Of a stretch of 64,000 nt of DNA, positions 49,510-61,644 are shown one piece after another; positions within the stretch are counted from its first letter, which is position 1; the number at the start of each line of letters is the position of its first letter. Both the position numbers and the translations under genes were made by a program. Below the pieces are notes generated by a model. It did no database searches. It had not been told where the DNA came from and worked only from the letters and a program-made list of their open reading frames with translations. Source of the DNA: Ostrinia nubilalis (Eukaryota > Arthropoda > Insecta > Lepidoptera > Crambidae); the NCBI RefSeq assembly GCF_963855985.1, contig NC_087093.1:937501-1001500 (forward strand), read 5' to 3'.

Positions 49510-52286
49510 CTGGAAATTGTTTTTTTGTGCTGTTAGATGGTGGTTTCTTTTTAGACTTATGTATAGTCCAAATTATATTTCGGATTGAAGATCTAAGCAA
49601 ACTCAAAAGAATTATTGAGTGTTAATTTTATTACTTTTGTATAAATTGTAGTAGGTATTCTCTTTCTGCTATTGTTATCGAAACTATAGAGTTGCACTCT
49701 ATTTACTTTGACTACAGGTTACGACCTGTATCAATTAGATCGTACCTAGTGGAAATCAGCATCACAAAAGTTGTTTTTTCCATAAACACTGATAGTTTCT
49801 TGACTCATTTGGTATTAGTATCTTTAATACCAAACCAAATAGCTATTTCTATGGATGGTAAATCAGTCACGGAGAAAAGTTGAACTAATTTTTGACCTCC
49901 AAGAAATTTCTTTCGAGGCAAACAGTCAATTTCAGCATACTTACCAAGGGTCCCATCAATAAGGTGCCCCATGGTGTCCAGACAGCGGTTGCCCTGGGTG
50001 ATGGCGTGGTAGCTGCCGTCGAAGGTGGGCACCTGCAGCTCGGGATACACGTGCTCCAGATACCAGCTGAAAGGCTTGCAGTGTAACTTCTGGCGGAGCG
50101 TCACGCGCTCTGAAATGCTGGACAGAAACAATTGGTTAATCCGTTGATTAATATTAAGAGTTCAGTCCTGTTTTTGTGATAAAAATATGTAAAGTTCTGT
50201 CTTGAAAAGTGTCATAATGAAATGTATAGTAGGTAGATAGATAGAAACAACACACTTTATCGTACACCACACAAGACAAGAAAGAGAAGAAAAAAATAAG
50301 TACAAAAAATACAGTTCAATTTCGGAGGTCTTTTATCGATATAAAGTGAGAAGACACTTGTGGCATAGTCACACTCGGCGGCTTTAAAAATGCCTACAAT
50401 TTTAGAAAACCAAACACTTTACTAACATTACTTTTAAGATTATAAATTGTATCCTACTAACCACTATGAACTGTAAAATTGTTTGAAATAAACGTCATTA
50501 TTATTATTATTATTATAAAGCGATCTTTTCCAGACAACCAAGGGGTAGTTAGAAAAATCAAATATGACTTTGAGTGCCGCAAAAGTAAACACAATAGATT
50601 TTTTATTTAGGTATAACCCAAATAAAACATTATTCTATCCGAAAATAAATTGTTGAGTCTCTGAGCTGTGAGCCACACGGCATCGAACTTGTTGAGTATG
50701 TTTAAAGTCATCGTCCGCTACTTATATGTACGAGTATGTATAAACAATCTAGATTTTGACTAAATTACGCTGTAACAAATATCCTAATATATTTGCTTAT
50801 TTATCTCAAGCTTCGGGAATGGCTGACCACTGTCTGTGTGTAACACCAACAATAACCTGTACCTATTTTGCAAATATCTTTATCAAAGAAAATGTAAATA
50901 CTTACTCTCCAAACTCCACCTGCTTGGCAAGCGGCTGCGACCGGTAATACAACTCCTTGTAGTCGTCCATCCAGACCTCGGCCGCCCTCCTGGTGTTCCT
51001 GGCGAAGACCGCCCCCGACCCTCCCGGGAACGTGTAGGGGTGACGCTTGCGGAACACGTGGCCCACCCGGGAACACGGCACGATTTCAAGAGAGCCACCG
51101 CACTGCCAGACCCTGGAATCGTTGATATGATATTGGTGTAAAGTTATCCGAAGTACCTATTTATTAACTTTTGTTTGATTTTATTTATAAGATCTACGGA
51201 AGAAGGATTAAATTATCCCAATTTTGCTATCATCTACGACACAAGTCCTTATAGGAATTATGCACTAATGTGATTCAAAGATTTTTAAAGATTAGAGTTA
51301 GGTGCAATACTCGCGTTATTACAGAAATCTAAAAGGTTAGTACCTAACCATGGCAATAGCCTCCTGACTATAATGAAATAACTTTAGGTTGAGTATGCTA
51401 AACTACCTGAAGGATATCTCCAGGTTCTCGCCGCCCCAGACGTCCATCCGCATGTCGTACTTGCCGAGCTTGGCGAAGTACTGGCGGTCCATGCTGAACA
51501 GGCCCCCTGCGATCATGGGGGTCCGGATGACCTGCGTCGGGTCGTTGAGACGCGCGCTGTATATTACTAACCAGTACAATAGCCAATATTCTCACCTGAA
51601 AGATATCTCCAGATTCTCGCCGCCCCAGACGTCCATGCGCATATCGTACTTGCCGAGCTTGGCGAAGTACTGGCGGTCCATGCTGAACAGGCCTCCAGCG
51701 ATCATGGGGGTCCGGATCACCTGCGTCGGGTCATTGAGACGGGCGCTGCGTTCTGCATGCGAGAGGTACTCCCACTGGAAGATTTAGAAGATTGGGATAG
51801 TCGTCACATCAGGTCATTTTAGTCCAATGGAGGACGTACAAAATGTACATTATACCAACCAGATTGACCTGGGGTTTGCGTGACAGGTCGCGGGTAGGGT
51901 TCACCCTCACATTACAAACAATTTCTGCATGAATAGTCAATATTTTTGGTGGGTGTTTTTTGGAGTGGTCTATGTACAATATGGCGTCCCCAACCGGCCA
52001 ATTTGGAAATCATTGAGTGAGGTCTTCAGCAGGGGCGATTCAGCAGTGGAGCTAAAATTATTGAAAAACAATACATTGTTAACTCCACTCACAAGACGCC
52101 TTAGGAGGAGTTGAAGCCACGGCCTTACGGACGTTAATTTTGCTCTTTTGATTCTACCAGGTAAGCACTCACCTTGAACACCAAGTTCCAGTCGAAGCCT
52201 CCTCGAAGGTCAGCCGACGCGCCGATATACTGGAAGGTGTCCATGCTGATGACGTCGATGACGGGGCACACCACGCGCGTCGGGTC
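49235..52286 (-). CDS. Pgant2: Polypeptide N-acetylgalactosaminyltransferase, GALNT2/Pgant2-like, 3' part
   Basis: Canonical minus-strand exons in transcript order: 52173-52286, 51596-51774, 50906-51112, 49945-50117, 49235-49509; all join in frame with GT-AG borders. An extra duplicated exon lies at 51407-51556. The protein end matches GALNT2: [80 protein letters not shown], then a ricin-B lectin domain. GALNT2 enzymes are Golgi type II proteins that transfer GalNAc to Ser/Thr in mucin-type O-glycosylation. The signal anchor and the DxH (UDP-GalNAc/Mn) region are not in the window; they probably lie beyond 64000. Confidence 0.92.
49945..50117 (-). CDS. Pgant2: Transferase exon: end of catalytic domain, start of lectin domain
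   Basis: Acceptor 'tctgtccag', donor G|gtaagt. Reads [77 protein letters not shown] is the family's conserved linker; RCLD is the first lectin CLD motif. Confidence 0.94.
50390..50516 (+). mobile_element. Retroelement 3' end with (ATT)n tail, in intron
   Basis: 'gaactgtaaaattgtttgaa' then AATAAA and 'cattattattattattatta'. Looks like the 3' end of a LINE on the plus strand; no coding retained. Confidence 0.4.
50906..51112 (-). CDS. Pgant2: Transferase exon: catalytic domain, Gal/GalNAc-T motif
   Basis: Acceptor 'aacgattccag', donor GA|gtaagt. Completes Arg, then [74 protein letters not shown] and [10 protein letters not shown] are invariant family blocks. The [20 protein letters not shown] string is what points to GALNT2. 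Confidence 0.95.
51407..51556 (-). CDS. Pgant2: Transferase duplicated exon, short copy (150 bp)
   Basis: Encodes [20 protein letters not shown] to the GGENLEISF end, residue-for-residue the same as the end of the long exon 51596-51774. Nine nucleotide differences, all synonymous. It has its own acceptor ('aatatacag'|CGCGCG) and a GT donor (CAG|gtagtt). It is phase 2 to phase 2 and 50 codons, so it would add in frame after the long exon but cannot follow exon 52173-52286 in frame. Only 39 bases separate it from the long exon. Use in mRNA is uncertain. Confidence 0.65.
51596..51774 (-). CDS. Pgant2: Transferase exon: catalytic GGLF and WGGENLE motifs (long copy)
   Basis: Acceptor 'aaatcttccag', donor AG|gtgaga. 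Reads [59 protein letters not shown]. Joins phase 0 from ...NLVFK and phase 2 into |G GTC TGG. WGGENLE is the Gal/GalNAc-T motif with the catalytic-region acidic residues. Confidence 0.95.
51990..52040 (+). mobile_element. Short RTE-type LINE 3' end scrap in intron
   Basis: 'caaccggccaatttggaaat', 'cattgagtgaggtcttcagc' and 'attcagcagtgga' resemble the final 50 bases of the RTE ORF2 end. Confidence 0.45.
52173..52286 (-). CDS. Pgant2: Transferase exon: catalytic domain (first visible)
   Basis: Acceptor 'ttgtacccag', donor AAG|gtgagt. 38 codons in phase 0: [38 protein letters not shown]. The RVV.P.IDVI...F.Y block follows the DSHCE region in this family; that upstream exon is not seen. Confidence 0.94.
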
Positions 52287-52884
52287 CTGGGTACAAGGAG
52301 AATGACTGTCAACGACGTAACAGATAGGGACAACAAACAGTTAGTAGGTACAGTCAAGAGTTTTCCACTGTTGATGAAACCCTTGTATAGGTAGTTGAGC
52401 ATACCTGACTAGTGTATTCTAGACCAGGACTTGAATACCAAGATACATTAACCACAACGGAGAATCTCTTGGCGTACCTACATCGAAAGTGATTCTTAGG
52501 CCAAAGTGGAAGCAATTCCTTCATGTATTGCAAACATATTGCTACGGGAAATTGTTTACGACATTGTCCGTAGCTTTTTACTCAAAAGTACATTTGCTAC
52601 ACCAAGATATACATAGATCCAACAATACGATCAAAGACGTAAGAAGCAAGCCCAAAAGTATCAGTGGATTGCTTTGGGATTGGAATAATCTTGATTGACA
52701 TTTGAACCAAACAATTTAGCGATTGCAAAAGTTAATTATCTAAAATCATCCATACAGTCCGAGAGCGTCCGAGTTACGTTGGAATTACAACACCGCAAGT
52801 ACTGTGATCTGGTAGTAGCGGTTGCATCACTAGACGTTCTAAATCAAACCCTGACCGGAATACTGAAGACTGAATATCCTAGGC

Positions 52885-53096
52885 CAGGGATTCCTAAACT
52901 ATGGGTCGCGACCCAGTGGTGGGTCGCGAGCAAACATTAAGTGGGCCCTGCCTGGTAGAACAACACACCACTCTACAGATCCGAGTCCTTTATTTACGCA
53001 TATTGGTAACGGTTAAATTTCCATAGGTGGGTCCCGAGTTTGGGAACTTGTATTAGGTGAGTCGTAGCGTAGCCCAGAAAACATTGGGAACCACTG
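52885..53096. mobile_element. hAT MITE with 8 bp target duplication (212 bp)
   Basis: TCCTAGGC duplicated at 52877-52884 and 53097-53104. Ends CAGGGATTCCTAAACT and, reversed, CAGTGGTTCCCAATGTTTTC; subterminal GGGTCGCGACCC words. Non-coding. Confidence 0.85.
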
Positions 53097-53104
53097 TCCT
53101 AGGC

Positions 53105-54945
53105 AATGTAAAAGACATAGAAATGGCATAGGCTATTATAAAATCATCAACATAAAGTGCACTTGGTTTGAAATATATAAAAGTTACCCAAGCCTATTCG
53201 CTGGGTGCGAAGTACTAGGTGGGGGTAACATAATCTATCGCAGCGCTCATGGTGGTCAAAAGTAGAAATAATGTAAGCTCTGTCATCAGATGTATCTGTC
53301 AATGGCAAAGCGATTCTACATAATACATTTTAATATCATTAATTAATCGCATGGAAAGGGTCCTACTGGGAACTAAAATAAAAGAGTGGACTGTATTTCG
53401 ATAGGGCTGGTTTAATAGCCGTTTACAATTTGGAAATAACTAGACTATACAACGTGGTAGTACAAAAATGAGTCACAGTAGTTGTTGTGCACAGATGTTT
53501 GCCTTATGATGAGAGCGTGAATTATTGAACTCTGCCCTTGTTTTGTTCCTAATTCTTCTACATCTCGGACTTGTCCAGCCAATACCAACAACTTTCCTTT
53601 AAATACGGTTTGTGGTTGGAATTTGATATTGTAACACTCAGAAACCCGGTCTTCAAAACAATACTCATTTCGATCTGAAAACGATATTTAATTTATTACT
53701 AGCGATACAGGAACATTTAATTAAATTTACTGTTATATAATGGAACCGTTAAAGTAGCTTTTTCTTTTTGTTTTACTGTAAAACTACAACTATAAATGAA
53801 GTAAACAAACCCTGACACAATCAAAATTAAACACACTTTTAGAACTTACCTCATTTGATTTGAATGACCAAAATGATTTCAAAACCTTTTTTCCACCCAA
53901 ATCGTGATATCACAACAATTTATTAGTCGAAAATATTTGTTATTTTTTCATTTCGATATTTTTTCACAAATATACGACCTAAATGTCAATGTGACAGAGC
54001 CCACAAAGTTGTGGACGCTAGTTGGCGCTGTAATCGTGCACAGAGCCAATACATCTCGATGATTTAAAAAGGCCACTGTTGTTGAGCTGTCGTTTACCTC
54101 AGTATATAACCAAAATGCAAACTGAATCATTTATTACTAAGTTTCTGTGACATTTTCGTTCACTAACAGTACTAACACCTATAAATTCTTTAGGCATAAA
54201 ATAAACGTCAAAGGTCAGAAAGTCGTACCACTCGCTAAAATATAGCTTATGAAATATGTACAAGCATTTAGTAATCGCAAAAGGAACATAAATTTTAGAA
54301 CTGCAGACTGTAATTAAAATTAATGGTGTGAGTTTAATAAATATTTAACGACTTAGTAAGTATTAAATTGTGATGAAAAGAAATAATTGTGTTTTCAAAG
54401 TGTGATTCTACACTGCGTACATACTGGGCAATATGATTTCATCAATGTTTTGGTTGTCATTTTCAGGAATAGTCACATAGGTACGTAGATCAATTTGTTT
54501 GTAATGTTGCCATGCTTCCGAGCACAAACTAATTCTCTTGCTTAAGGAAGTTCTGTACTAAATTAACTACTTAAACGTATTTGTATGTTTAGAATTGGGT
54601 GCGTTACTCTTATTTACATATCTATTCTCAGTATTGAAATGTGGCCCTTTCGCACAGTTACCGAGCCTACCACGATTGCATTCTAATGCATTCCAACCGA
54701 GCATGCTCGCACGTACGATTCCGGGAAGATAAGGTGGCCAGCCATGACCGGTGGGCCTTTGTGCTTTGGTCGTTAACCAGACAGCTAATCAAGGTAAACA
54801 CTTCTTGAATCTTGTGTGGTGGTAATAAATGCTATTTTGAAACAAAAATGTAAGGTTGATGTGTTGATGGCTGTACTAAAGATCTATTTTGCTTCATTGC
54901 TTGCTAGAAAATGTGGCAGAAAAAAACTTGGCGGCGCACTGTGGC
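53105..54945. other. Probable 5' intron of the transferase gene, nothing recognised
   Basis: AT-rich sequence without exon-like frames or clear transposon ends. Confidence 0.4.
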
Positions 54946-55078
54946 AGACGAGGCGAAGAAGATCGGCAAGACGTGGAGCGAGATCAAACGCGAAGCTCAA
55001 GCAAGACCGAACGCGATGGAGGACTGTTGTGGACGCCCTTTGCCCAATCTAGGGGACATAGGACCTTAAGTCAAGTAA
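54946..55078 (+). mobile_element. Decayed LINE ORF2 C-terminus (second RTE/Jockey-like family)
   Basis: A KLKQDRTRWRTVVDALCP segment followed by 'caatctaggggacataggac' resembles the ORF2 end of another lepidopteran LINE (…RWR..V.ALCP). Frameshifted and short. Confidence 0.4.
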
Positions 55079-55978
55079 GTCTACAAAATGTAGAGTCCGA
55101 TGATGTGCTATCGACTCTAGTAAAGTTCTACATTGAATTTTCTTTAGTTTTATGTCTGTTAACTGTAAAAATACAAAGAGAAATAGCATCTATTATGCAA
55201 CAAACAAATAAAATACCAAAATATTATTATGACAAGTTTATTTTGTTCAAGTTCAGTCGATATTAATTTCGAACACAAAATGGATATTGAGTTTATTGTT
55301 ATATGGAAAACTTTTGTTGTTCAGCGTTTTGTCAGTAAATACTAACCATTTCGATATTCAAAACAATTTCAATAATAAAAGATTGTGTTATTTGATTATG
55401 TTTTCTGGAATCAAAGATTTTGAGCATATTTTTTTCAGTGATGTGTTTTTTCAGCAAAAATATCATTTTATACTAAAAGGCATATTTCGTATCATAAAAG
55501 CTTGGGCACATTTTTAAATTCAATAGTATTACATAATATTTTCATAGATCTTTTTGAATATTCAGATATTTTCTCGTTAGTTTTATTTTATTTACTCGTA
55601 TTCCATTTGGTTAGTTCAATGAAACGTCAGGTAATTTATTTAATTTTTTTAGCATTAGTTTTTTAGACGGCTATTTAAAGGCATTGTACCTCGTTTGGTC
55701 ACGATACTAACGAAAAGATTCTCTAGGTATCTTAACGTCAATTCGTGTTTGATAAACAATAGGTAACTTCAAAATGGTGACTGTCTCGAAGCGAATTCGT
55801 CATGCGACTCGAGTGCGAGACAAATCGGTCATTCGATGATATCGACTCGGCATCGGTACTTTGGACAACTTTGGATGCTGGCAGCACAGTGACAGACGCT
55901 ATTTAAATTTTGAATTGAAATTAGAACGTTCGAATTCGAATTTCAAACTTTCCAAGATTTTGATTGATTAAAATGGCA
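55079..55978. other. Intronic sequence, nothing recognised
   Basis: Very AT-rich sequence with short chance frames only. Confidence 0.4.
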
Positions 55979-56195
55979 ATGAGGGCTATCGTTTTTATAC
56001 TTAACAGTTGGCACCCCTGGCGATTGACAGGACCTTACTCTACAGTGGCGCCATCTTGATGAGTGCAAATGCGATAGTCCTCCCACAACTTTAGCACTCA
56101 CCAGTTGGTGCCACTGTCTTCGCTACTAGCAAGTGACAGGACCTTACTCTACAGTGGCGCAAACTGGTGAGCGCTAAAACGATAGCCCTCATTAG
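55979..56195. mobile_element. Short MITE of the AATGAGGGCTATCG family
   Basis: Ends AATGAGGGCTATCGTTTTTA and TAAAACGATAGCCCTCATT (inverted), with two 'gacaggaccttactctacag' direct repeats inside. Deletion derivative of the type at 25761-26683. Confidence 0.75.
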
Positions 56196-56724
56196 AAGCG
56201 AAGATTTTAACTGGATAGCTACATCTGCCATTTAAATGTCAATTTTCTAAATTAAATTATTAATTAAAAACCTGGTTTCTCGATAGCAATGTTGAAAGTA
56301 TTATTCCACACAATTTAAGAGTAAGTACACGCAATGTATGACATTTAAAGGGGTTTAACATTCACTTTTAAAATCTTCTTTTTATCTTTATAAAGCTGGT
56401 TTCAAGCTATCGTTAAAATGAGGTTTCTTTACTTGTTTCTTTTTTTATTTTAAACCTGCGGTTGTCACAACTTGATGGCCTTTCTTCGCTGGCAGTGGAG
56501 ACGATCCGAATGTTCTAGTCCCCTCTCACATAGCCAAGGTCACGGCTGTTACGCGAATGTCACGGACGTCATGTATGTTATCAGCTAGATATTATTGCCT
56601 TGATCTTCTCGTCCGTAATGCATTATGTTAGTTGACTCTATGTTTTTATGTTTTTTAGACCAGTTGTGTCGAGCCGTGTGCACTCATGCATGATTCATGA
56701 TTATAGTCGAGTGAAATAAAATTC

Positions 56725-56915
56725 AGCATCATTTCAGCCACAGGACGTCCACTGCTGAACATAGGCCATAGGACATAGGACTTCCACATCGCACGGTTGA
56801 TAGCGGCTTGCATCCAACGTCTATCTGCTACCTTTATCAGGTCATAATGGTTCACCTTGTGTGGATGACGTCCCACGCTGCGTTCTCCAGTACGCGGTCT
56901 CCACTCCAGAAATTG
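56725..56915 (-). mobile_element. RTE-type LINE 3' end fragment
   Basis: 'catcatttcagccacaggac' then reversed ORF2 end with a partial duplication ('ataggccataggacatagga'), on to 'cagtacgcggtctccactcc'. Confidence 0.75.
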
Positions 56916-58004
56916 CTGTCTCAGCTATTATCTCAGCCCAATAATTATTTATGTGAAGATTTCGAAGACAAAGAATAAACTTTCAATAAAACAAAAATGT
57001 GTTACCTCGTAAAGCGCTTCGAAAATTCTAGATCTCCTAGCCTCATTCCGACCATCAAGGTCATGGCCCCAACATCCAAGTGGTTACAAAACAAATGTCA
57101 CGGATGGACCGGCTCGCCGCCGGTTCGTCATCGGCATTAATCTTAGCCAAATTAGAACTAGAATTTCAAGTTATGGAGAAGCTTGTATTAGGATGAACAG
57201 GATTTTTAAAAAGGACACAATTTAGATAATGAAAAATGCATTTTTGGTGTTAAATATAACATTGGGTTGCTGTCAATTGTCGTAAAATTTTATTGAAACA
57301 CATCAGATCCTACAATTTTGTTGCAATAAGTACTAAAGTGTTTCAAAAGACGCCACTGGATGCCACAGTTCACAGTGAAATATTTACCTACTTCAGCGTA
57401 AAAGTAAATTTTTGTCATTAATTTTAACCAGAAGATAAATCTTAATAAGATCTTTTATCAGTTGAAAATAACATTCCAAACTATTTATGTCATCTTCATT
57501 TGATGCGCGGTCAGTCGGTTACGCAACGCGCAATAGCATCGTATCTGTGGCATCTGCGCCCGCGCACTGACGGCGCAAATCATGCGATTGCATCTAATTC
57601 TTATACAGCACTGTAATACACTGAATTGCTGGTTGCGAATGTTTGTTATTACTGCTAGACATGGGTCACTGAAATGATGTATTATGACAGCTGTGTTATA
57701 ATACCTGCTTAGATAAATTGAAATAGGTGCAGAGGTTAATAGATGTTACCTGATTTATTTAGCAGGGGCGTTATTGCATCAGAAATGACTACTAACGTAT
57801 CCTCATTAGATGGGTTAAAGCTCAGTTAATAATTTTAGTCAATATTAACCGAAGTTTGACCTAATAGACAACAACTAAAATTATATTTTGACTGAGTTGG
57901 TTCCAGCTTCTCTTTCAAGTCTTACCTATCAACTGCCAACTGTCTGACTTTGCTGATAAGGCAAAAAATAAAGAGACATGAAAATGGACCGATCACCTCA
58001 TAAA
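56916..58004. other. Intronic sequence with a GC-rich patch
   Basis: A GC-rich segment at about 57505-57590 (GCGCGGTCAGTCGGTTACGC and a loosely inverted partner) could be an old MITE end or promoter-like island; no exon is visible. Confidence 0.35.
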
Positions 58005-58115
58005 GGTAGCAGGAAGGCGCTGGATGCAGGCCGTTACCAACCGGATGATGTGCAAAATCATTGGGTGAGACCTATGTTTCGCAGTGGATGTCCTGTTATA
58101 GCTGAAATGATAAAA
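58005..58115 (+). mobile_element. RTE-type LINE 3' end fragment
   Basis: 'aaggtagcaggaaggcgctg' to 'ttatagctgaaatgat'; plus-strand ORF2 end with several substitutions. Confidence 0.7.
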
Positions 58116-58969
58116 ACAAGTGCTGCAGGCATCCTATCTGAACTTACAGGCTAGTTCGGCAGTAATTCAGCCTTAGACAATCAGATTTCCCAATGGCCGA
58201 TGCATGTAACAACAGGGGTGAAGGGAGCCGATGATCCGACTTGCACAACGTGTCGTCTTCCGTTCACTTCGCTTGAGTAAGCTTGAGCGTGGGCTATGTT
58301 AGGAGAAAAAGCGATTTTGGATGTAATCAATATCAATGAATTTAATATTTGCTTGTAATATACAACTTCTGCCTGCCACTGAAATCTATGTTATTGCTTT
58401 GCGTAAGTTATTCTACTTTTTTGCCCATTACAATTTCATTCCATAGGTTTAATAATACTTGCTATCTAATACTTCGGTTTATAAATAGTTACAAAATTAA
58501 ACCCATTTAAATTAAAGTTATAAAAAAACGTAAAGTTTGAAAGTAAACCAATTCTTATAAATCTACAGAAATAGATGAGTTTTCCGACATAAAATTAAGT
58601 TCACCAGGGACGTTTGATATAAATAACAGATTCATTGCCTACGTGTCATGAACTCGAAGTTCAGCGAATGTCATATACGTGTCATGAAATTAAAGCGCAT
58701 ATCTGGTGAACTACATTTTATTGCCTGACTTGAAAGCTAAATTAAACGAACTTCGCTCCTCGAAGTTCTTCGAACAAAGATAGCAAGCGGAGATAGCTGT
58801 TTTCCTGAACGCTACCGAATCGAAAGCGTACGCTATTCGCATTTCTCTCACGCCGGGCCTCGAATCTGTAACGTCGGCGTGAGGCAACGCCACTCTCGAA
58901 CTACTCGTAAATAGCTTTTGTAATTCCAAGAGTTTGTCTTATCTCACTGCAATGTGTTACATATAAATT

Positions 58970-59095
58970 TGACCGCTGTGGTCCAGTGCATATAAAGTTG
59001 ATCTGGAGATCCTGGTTCGATCCATTAACCCCTGAAATAAACGCTGCCAGTGCTGAATAAGTTTTTTCTGCTCCTATTATTCTCCTGAAGTAATA
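58970..59095 (+). mobile_element. tRNA-derived SINE fragment
   Basis: TGGTCCAGTGC (58978-58988) and GGTTCGATCC (about 59013-59022) fit A and B boxes at the usual spacing; body 'cctgaaataaacgctgccag'. Not a plausible functional tRNA. Confidence 0.55.
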
Positions 59096-59597
59096 ATTAG
59101 GTAGAGTTCAAATTACTTGTAATTCTTGCAACTCACGAAGGCTAGTGAGTTTTACTTGTGTGTGTACGTACACGTTACATGCACATAACGACAGTGTAAT
59201 GTCACGTAATGTCTATCAAATCTTTAGAATAAGTTACAGTAGCGAAATACCTTGTGAATTAAAGTGTTTTAATAGGTTTTATTTTAAAAAAATGTATGCA
59301 AACTGTGAAGTTCCCAATTTGTACATTTCAGGCTTGTTGACCAATCTGATTGTCCTACAAAAATGTAGCCCGTGCTTTGCTATCAGTCCGATTGAGCCAT
59401 ACAAACTCTACTTGTTCATAAAGAAAGTTGATACACAATAAGAAGAAGAATTATGAAATTAGATGACTTTTTGAATTGTTATGTTAAGGCATGCATTCGT
59501 ATCAATGTAATGAAGCGGTTTGAATGGCAGATTGGCAGGTAAACATCTCGAGGTGAGCAGTTTACGGTGATGAGCTGGGTCAAGTACACAAGGATTG

Positions 59598-59722
59598 TAA
59601 GGCTGGGTTGCACCAGCTTACTTTAACTTTGACAAACGTCAAAAATCTGTCAAACTTCATACAAAATACACCGGTTATTGTTATTGTTACGGTTAAAATA
59701 AGGAGATGCAACTCAGCCTAAG
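59598..59722. mobile_element. MITE, GGCTGGGTTGCACC ends
   Basis: Left 'taaggctgggttgcaccagc' and right 'gatgcaactcagcctaag' are imperfectly inverted; interior 'ttgacaaacgtcaaaaatct' is typical of a common lepidopteran MITE. Confidence 0.65.
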
Positions 59723-60921
59723 CGTTTTATGGTCAAATATCTAAACGAATACTTTGAGTGAATAAGTAAAAAGCTGATAAGTGTGATCGATGTTAAATTT
59801 TAGTTAATTCAGTAAGTTGTCTACGGTTGACTATACATATTTTTCAGTGAGTCTATTTAAATTTTATTACGGAAGCCCAAAAGTAAGTTTAAATACATGT
59901 AAGTTTATATAGCAATCAGAATGTGACTAATATTGAAGTGCACACACATAATATTGGATTGGAGGTATCCAAACACTTCACTCAAGTGTTAGAGTAAGTA
60001 GTGAAGTGTGCGCGTGCGCATAGTGTGTATGTGACATCACTTAGGTTAATATTTACTCAAAACGTACATAATACTCGTTCGTGGATTACACACTAATATT
60101 AACTAAGTATTATTTAGAATGTTGTTTTAGCCAAAGAGGATTTTAATCTTACAGCGTTATTTACAAAAGTACACTCATGTCGACAAATGGATACAGACAA
60201 GTTCTGAGAATTAAATAAGTCAAAAGAAGATATGACCCAAAAACAAAATTGCGGTAACAACCAAATGCATTTAGACTCATACCTACTTACTTATTGCATA
60301 ACAGTTAAGCTGTATATGTGAGTGGTATAAATTATTATACCTATTTCAGTAAGAGTATCATAACTTTACAAAATCACAAGTTACTAAGCTTAACGTTCTT
60401 AACATAACTCGCAGATATTTCAGCAACAGCGCTCACGGATTACCGCATAAAACCTAATGTTCTTAGGGCCGAGTTCACCGACTTTTAAAACGGCTGTTTA
60501 ACACTTAAACTACTGATCAAGGCATTTTTAATGTTCACCACACGTTAACCAGTGTTTATAGCCCTTAAACAGCCGATCATTATAACCGAGGTCCAAAGCA
60601 TCGTTTAACCGTCGTTTAGTACCATTTGTTGGACACATGGCATTTTTTCTATGAGTTCGGCTGCAACAGATGCATCATTGTTTCGAATTTCGCTGGTTTT
60701 GAGAATAGATAAACAAACATGCAGTCAGTGTTCAATGCATTAATTGATAACTATCAAGATCACTACAAGCCTTCTTGAAAATCTTGAAATTCTTATAGAT
60801 ATAAGAGTCCAGACCAAGGCGACCTAGAGGCTAGATGACAAAATTTCAATTATTTGTCCGCCAGACAGATAATTAGAAAATATTAGACTCAAAAATATTA
60901 TCTCTTTTTTTCCCAACTGCT
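59723..60921. other. Intronic sequence with small MITE scraps
   Basis: 60472-60660 ('gggccgagttcaccgac' ... 'gagttcggctg') and 60828-60890 (same family as 10615-10795) look like MITE remnants. No exon seen. Confidence 0.4.
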
Positions 60922-60997
60922 AAACAACTGCTAAACTGCTAACAATCCACTTAGGATCATGATCCTAAGTGGATTGTTAGCAGTTTAGCAGTTGTTT
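60922..60997. repeat. Perfect 76 bp palindrome, no loop
   Basis: Two 38-base arms meet directly at 60959/60960 (…TTAGGATCA|TGATCCTAA…). Every base pairs; the first mismatch is just outside. No TIR family ends. Confidence 0.9.
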
Positions 60998-61388
60998 TAC
61001 TAACCACATTATTGTTCAGTGTCTCAACTTTCGCTTTACATCCAGTAATAAGCTAATAATAGGCTATTACAACGATTTGAACGCAACACTGTTACTAAAT
61101 GTTACCTATGTGCTCTGAATGACTTAACCAATTACTGAAATCACTCGATTGTCATTGATCGACGCGAATTTGAATTCTGTATCTAAGAGTTAAGATTGAA
61201 GTTTTAGAATGGCTTATAAATTGCGGTTTAAACGAATCGATGGCGGAATGGCCGCAAATGGCGTCGTTACGGGTGGCTCATTAGGGTGATGTAGATATTA
61301 ATTTTAAATAATAGGTACTGTGCAATAACGTAAAATTATGTGGATTAGATAAAGAATGATGGTATTTCATGTGCCGCACTATAAACAT

Positions 61389-61644
61389 GGTGTTAGGTAA
61401 ATGGGTATATGAGCCGACACTAGCCCATGTTAACATGGGCATATAAATGGTATGGTGAAATCTGAGATATCATCATTTTATTATTTTTAATGTTTATACA
61501 AAATAAATTTTATAAAATCCGATTTGTATGAAAATTAAAATAATTAAAATTAAGATATCAATTTTCTGACTTCACCATACCATTTATATGCCCATGTTAA
61601 CATGGGCTAGTGTCGGCTCATATACCCATTTACCTAACACCCTG
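61389..61644. mobile_element. Palindromic MITE, second copy of the TA-CAGGGTG family
   Basis: Same arms as 17343-17606 (GGTGTTAGGTAAATGGGTAT). The left terminus has lost its CAG; the right end is complete (CACCCTG then TA). Confidence 0.8.

Noticed and set aside
50801..51141. Additional frames over the transferase exon
   Set aside because: They are alternate-frame shadows; the true frame has invariant VWQCGG and [10 protein letters not shown] blocks.
58711..58929. Missing N-terminal transferase exon
   Set aside because: The minus-strand frame has none of the family motifs and no suitable splice sites.
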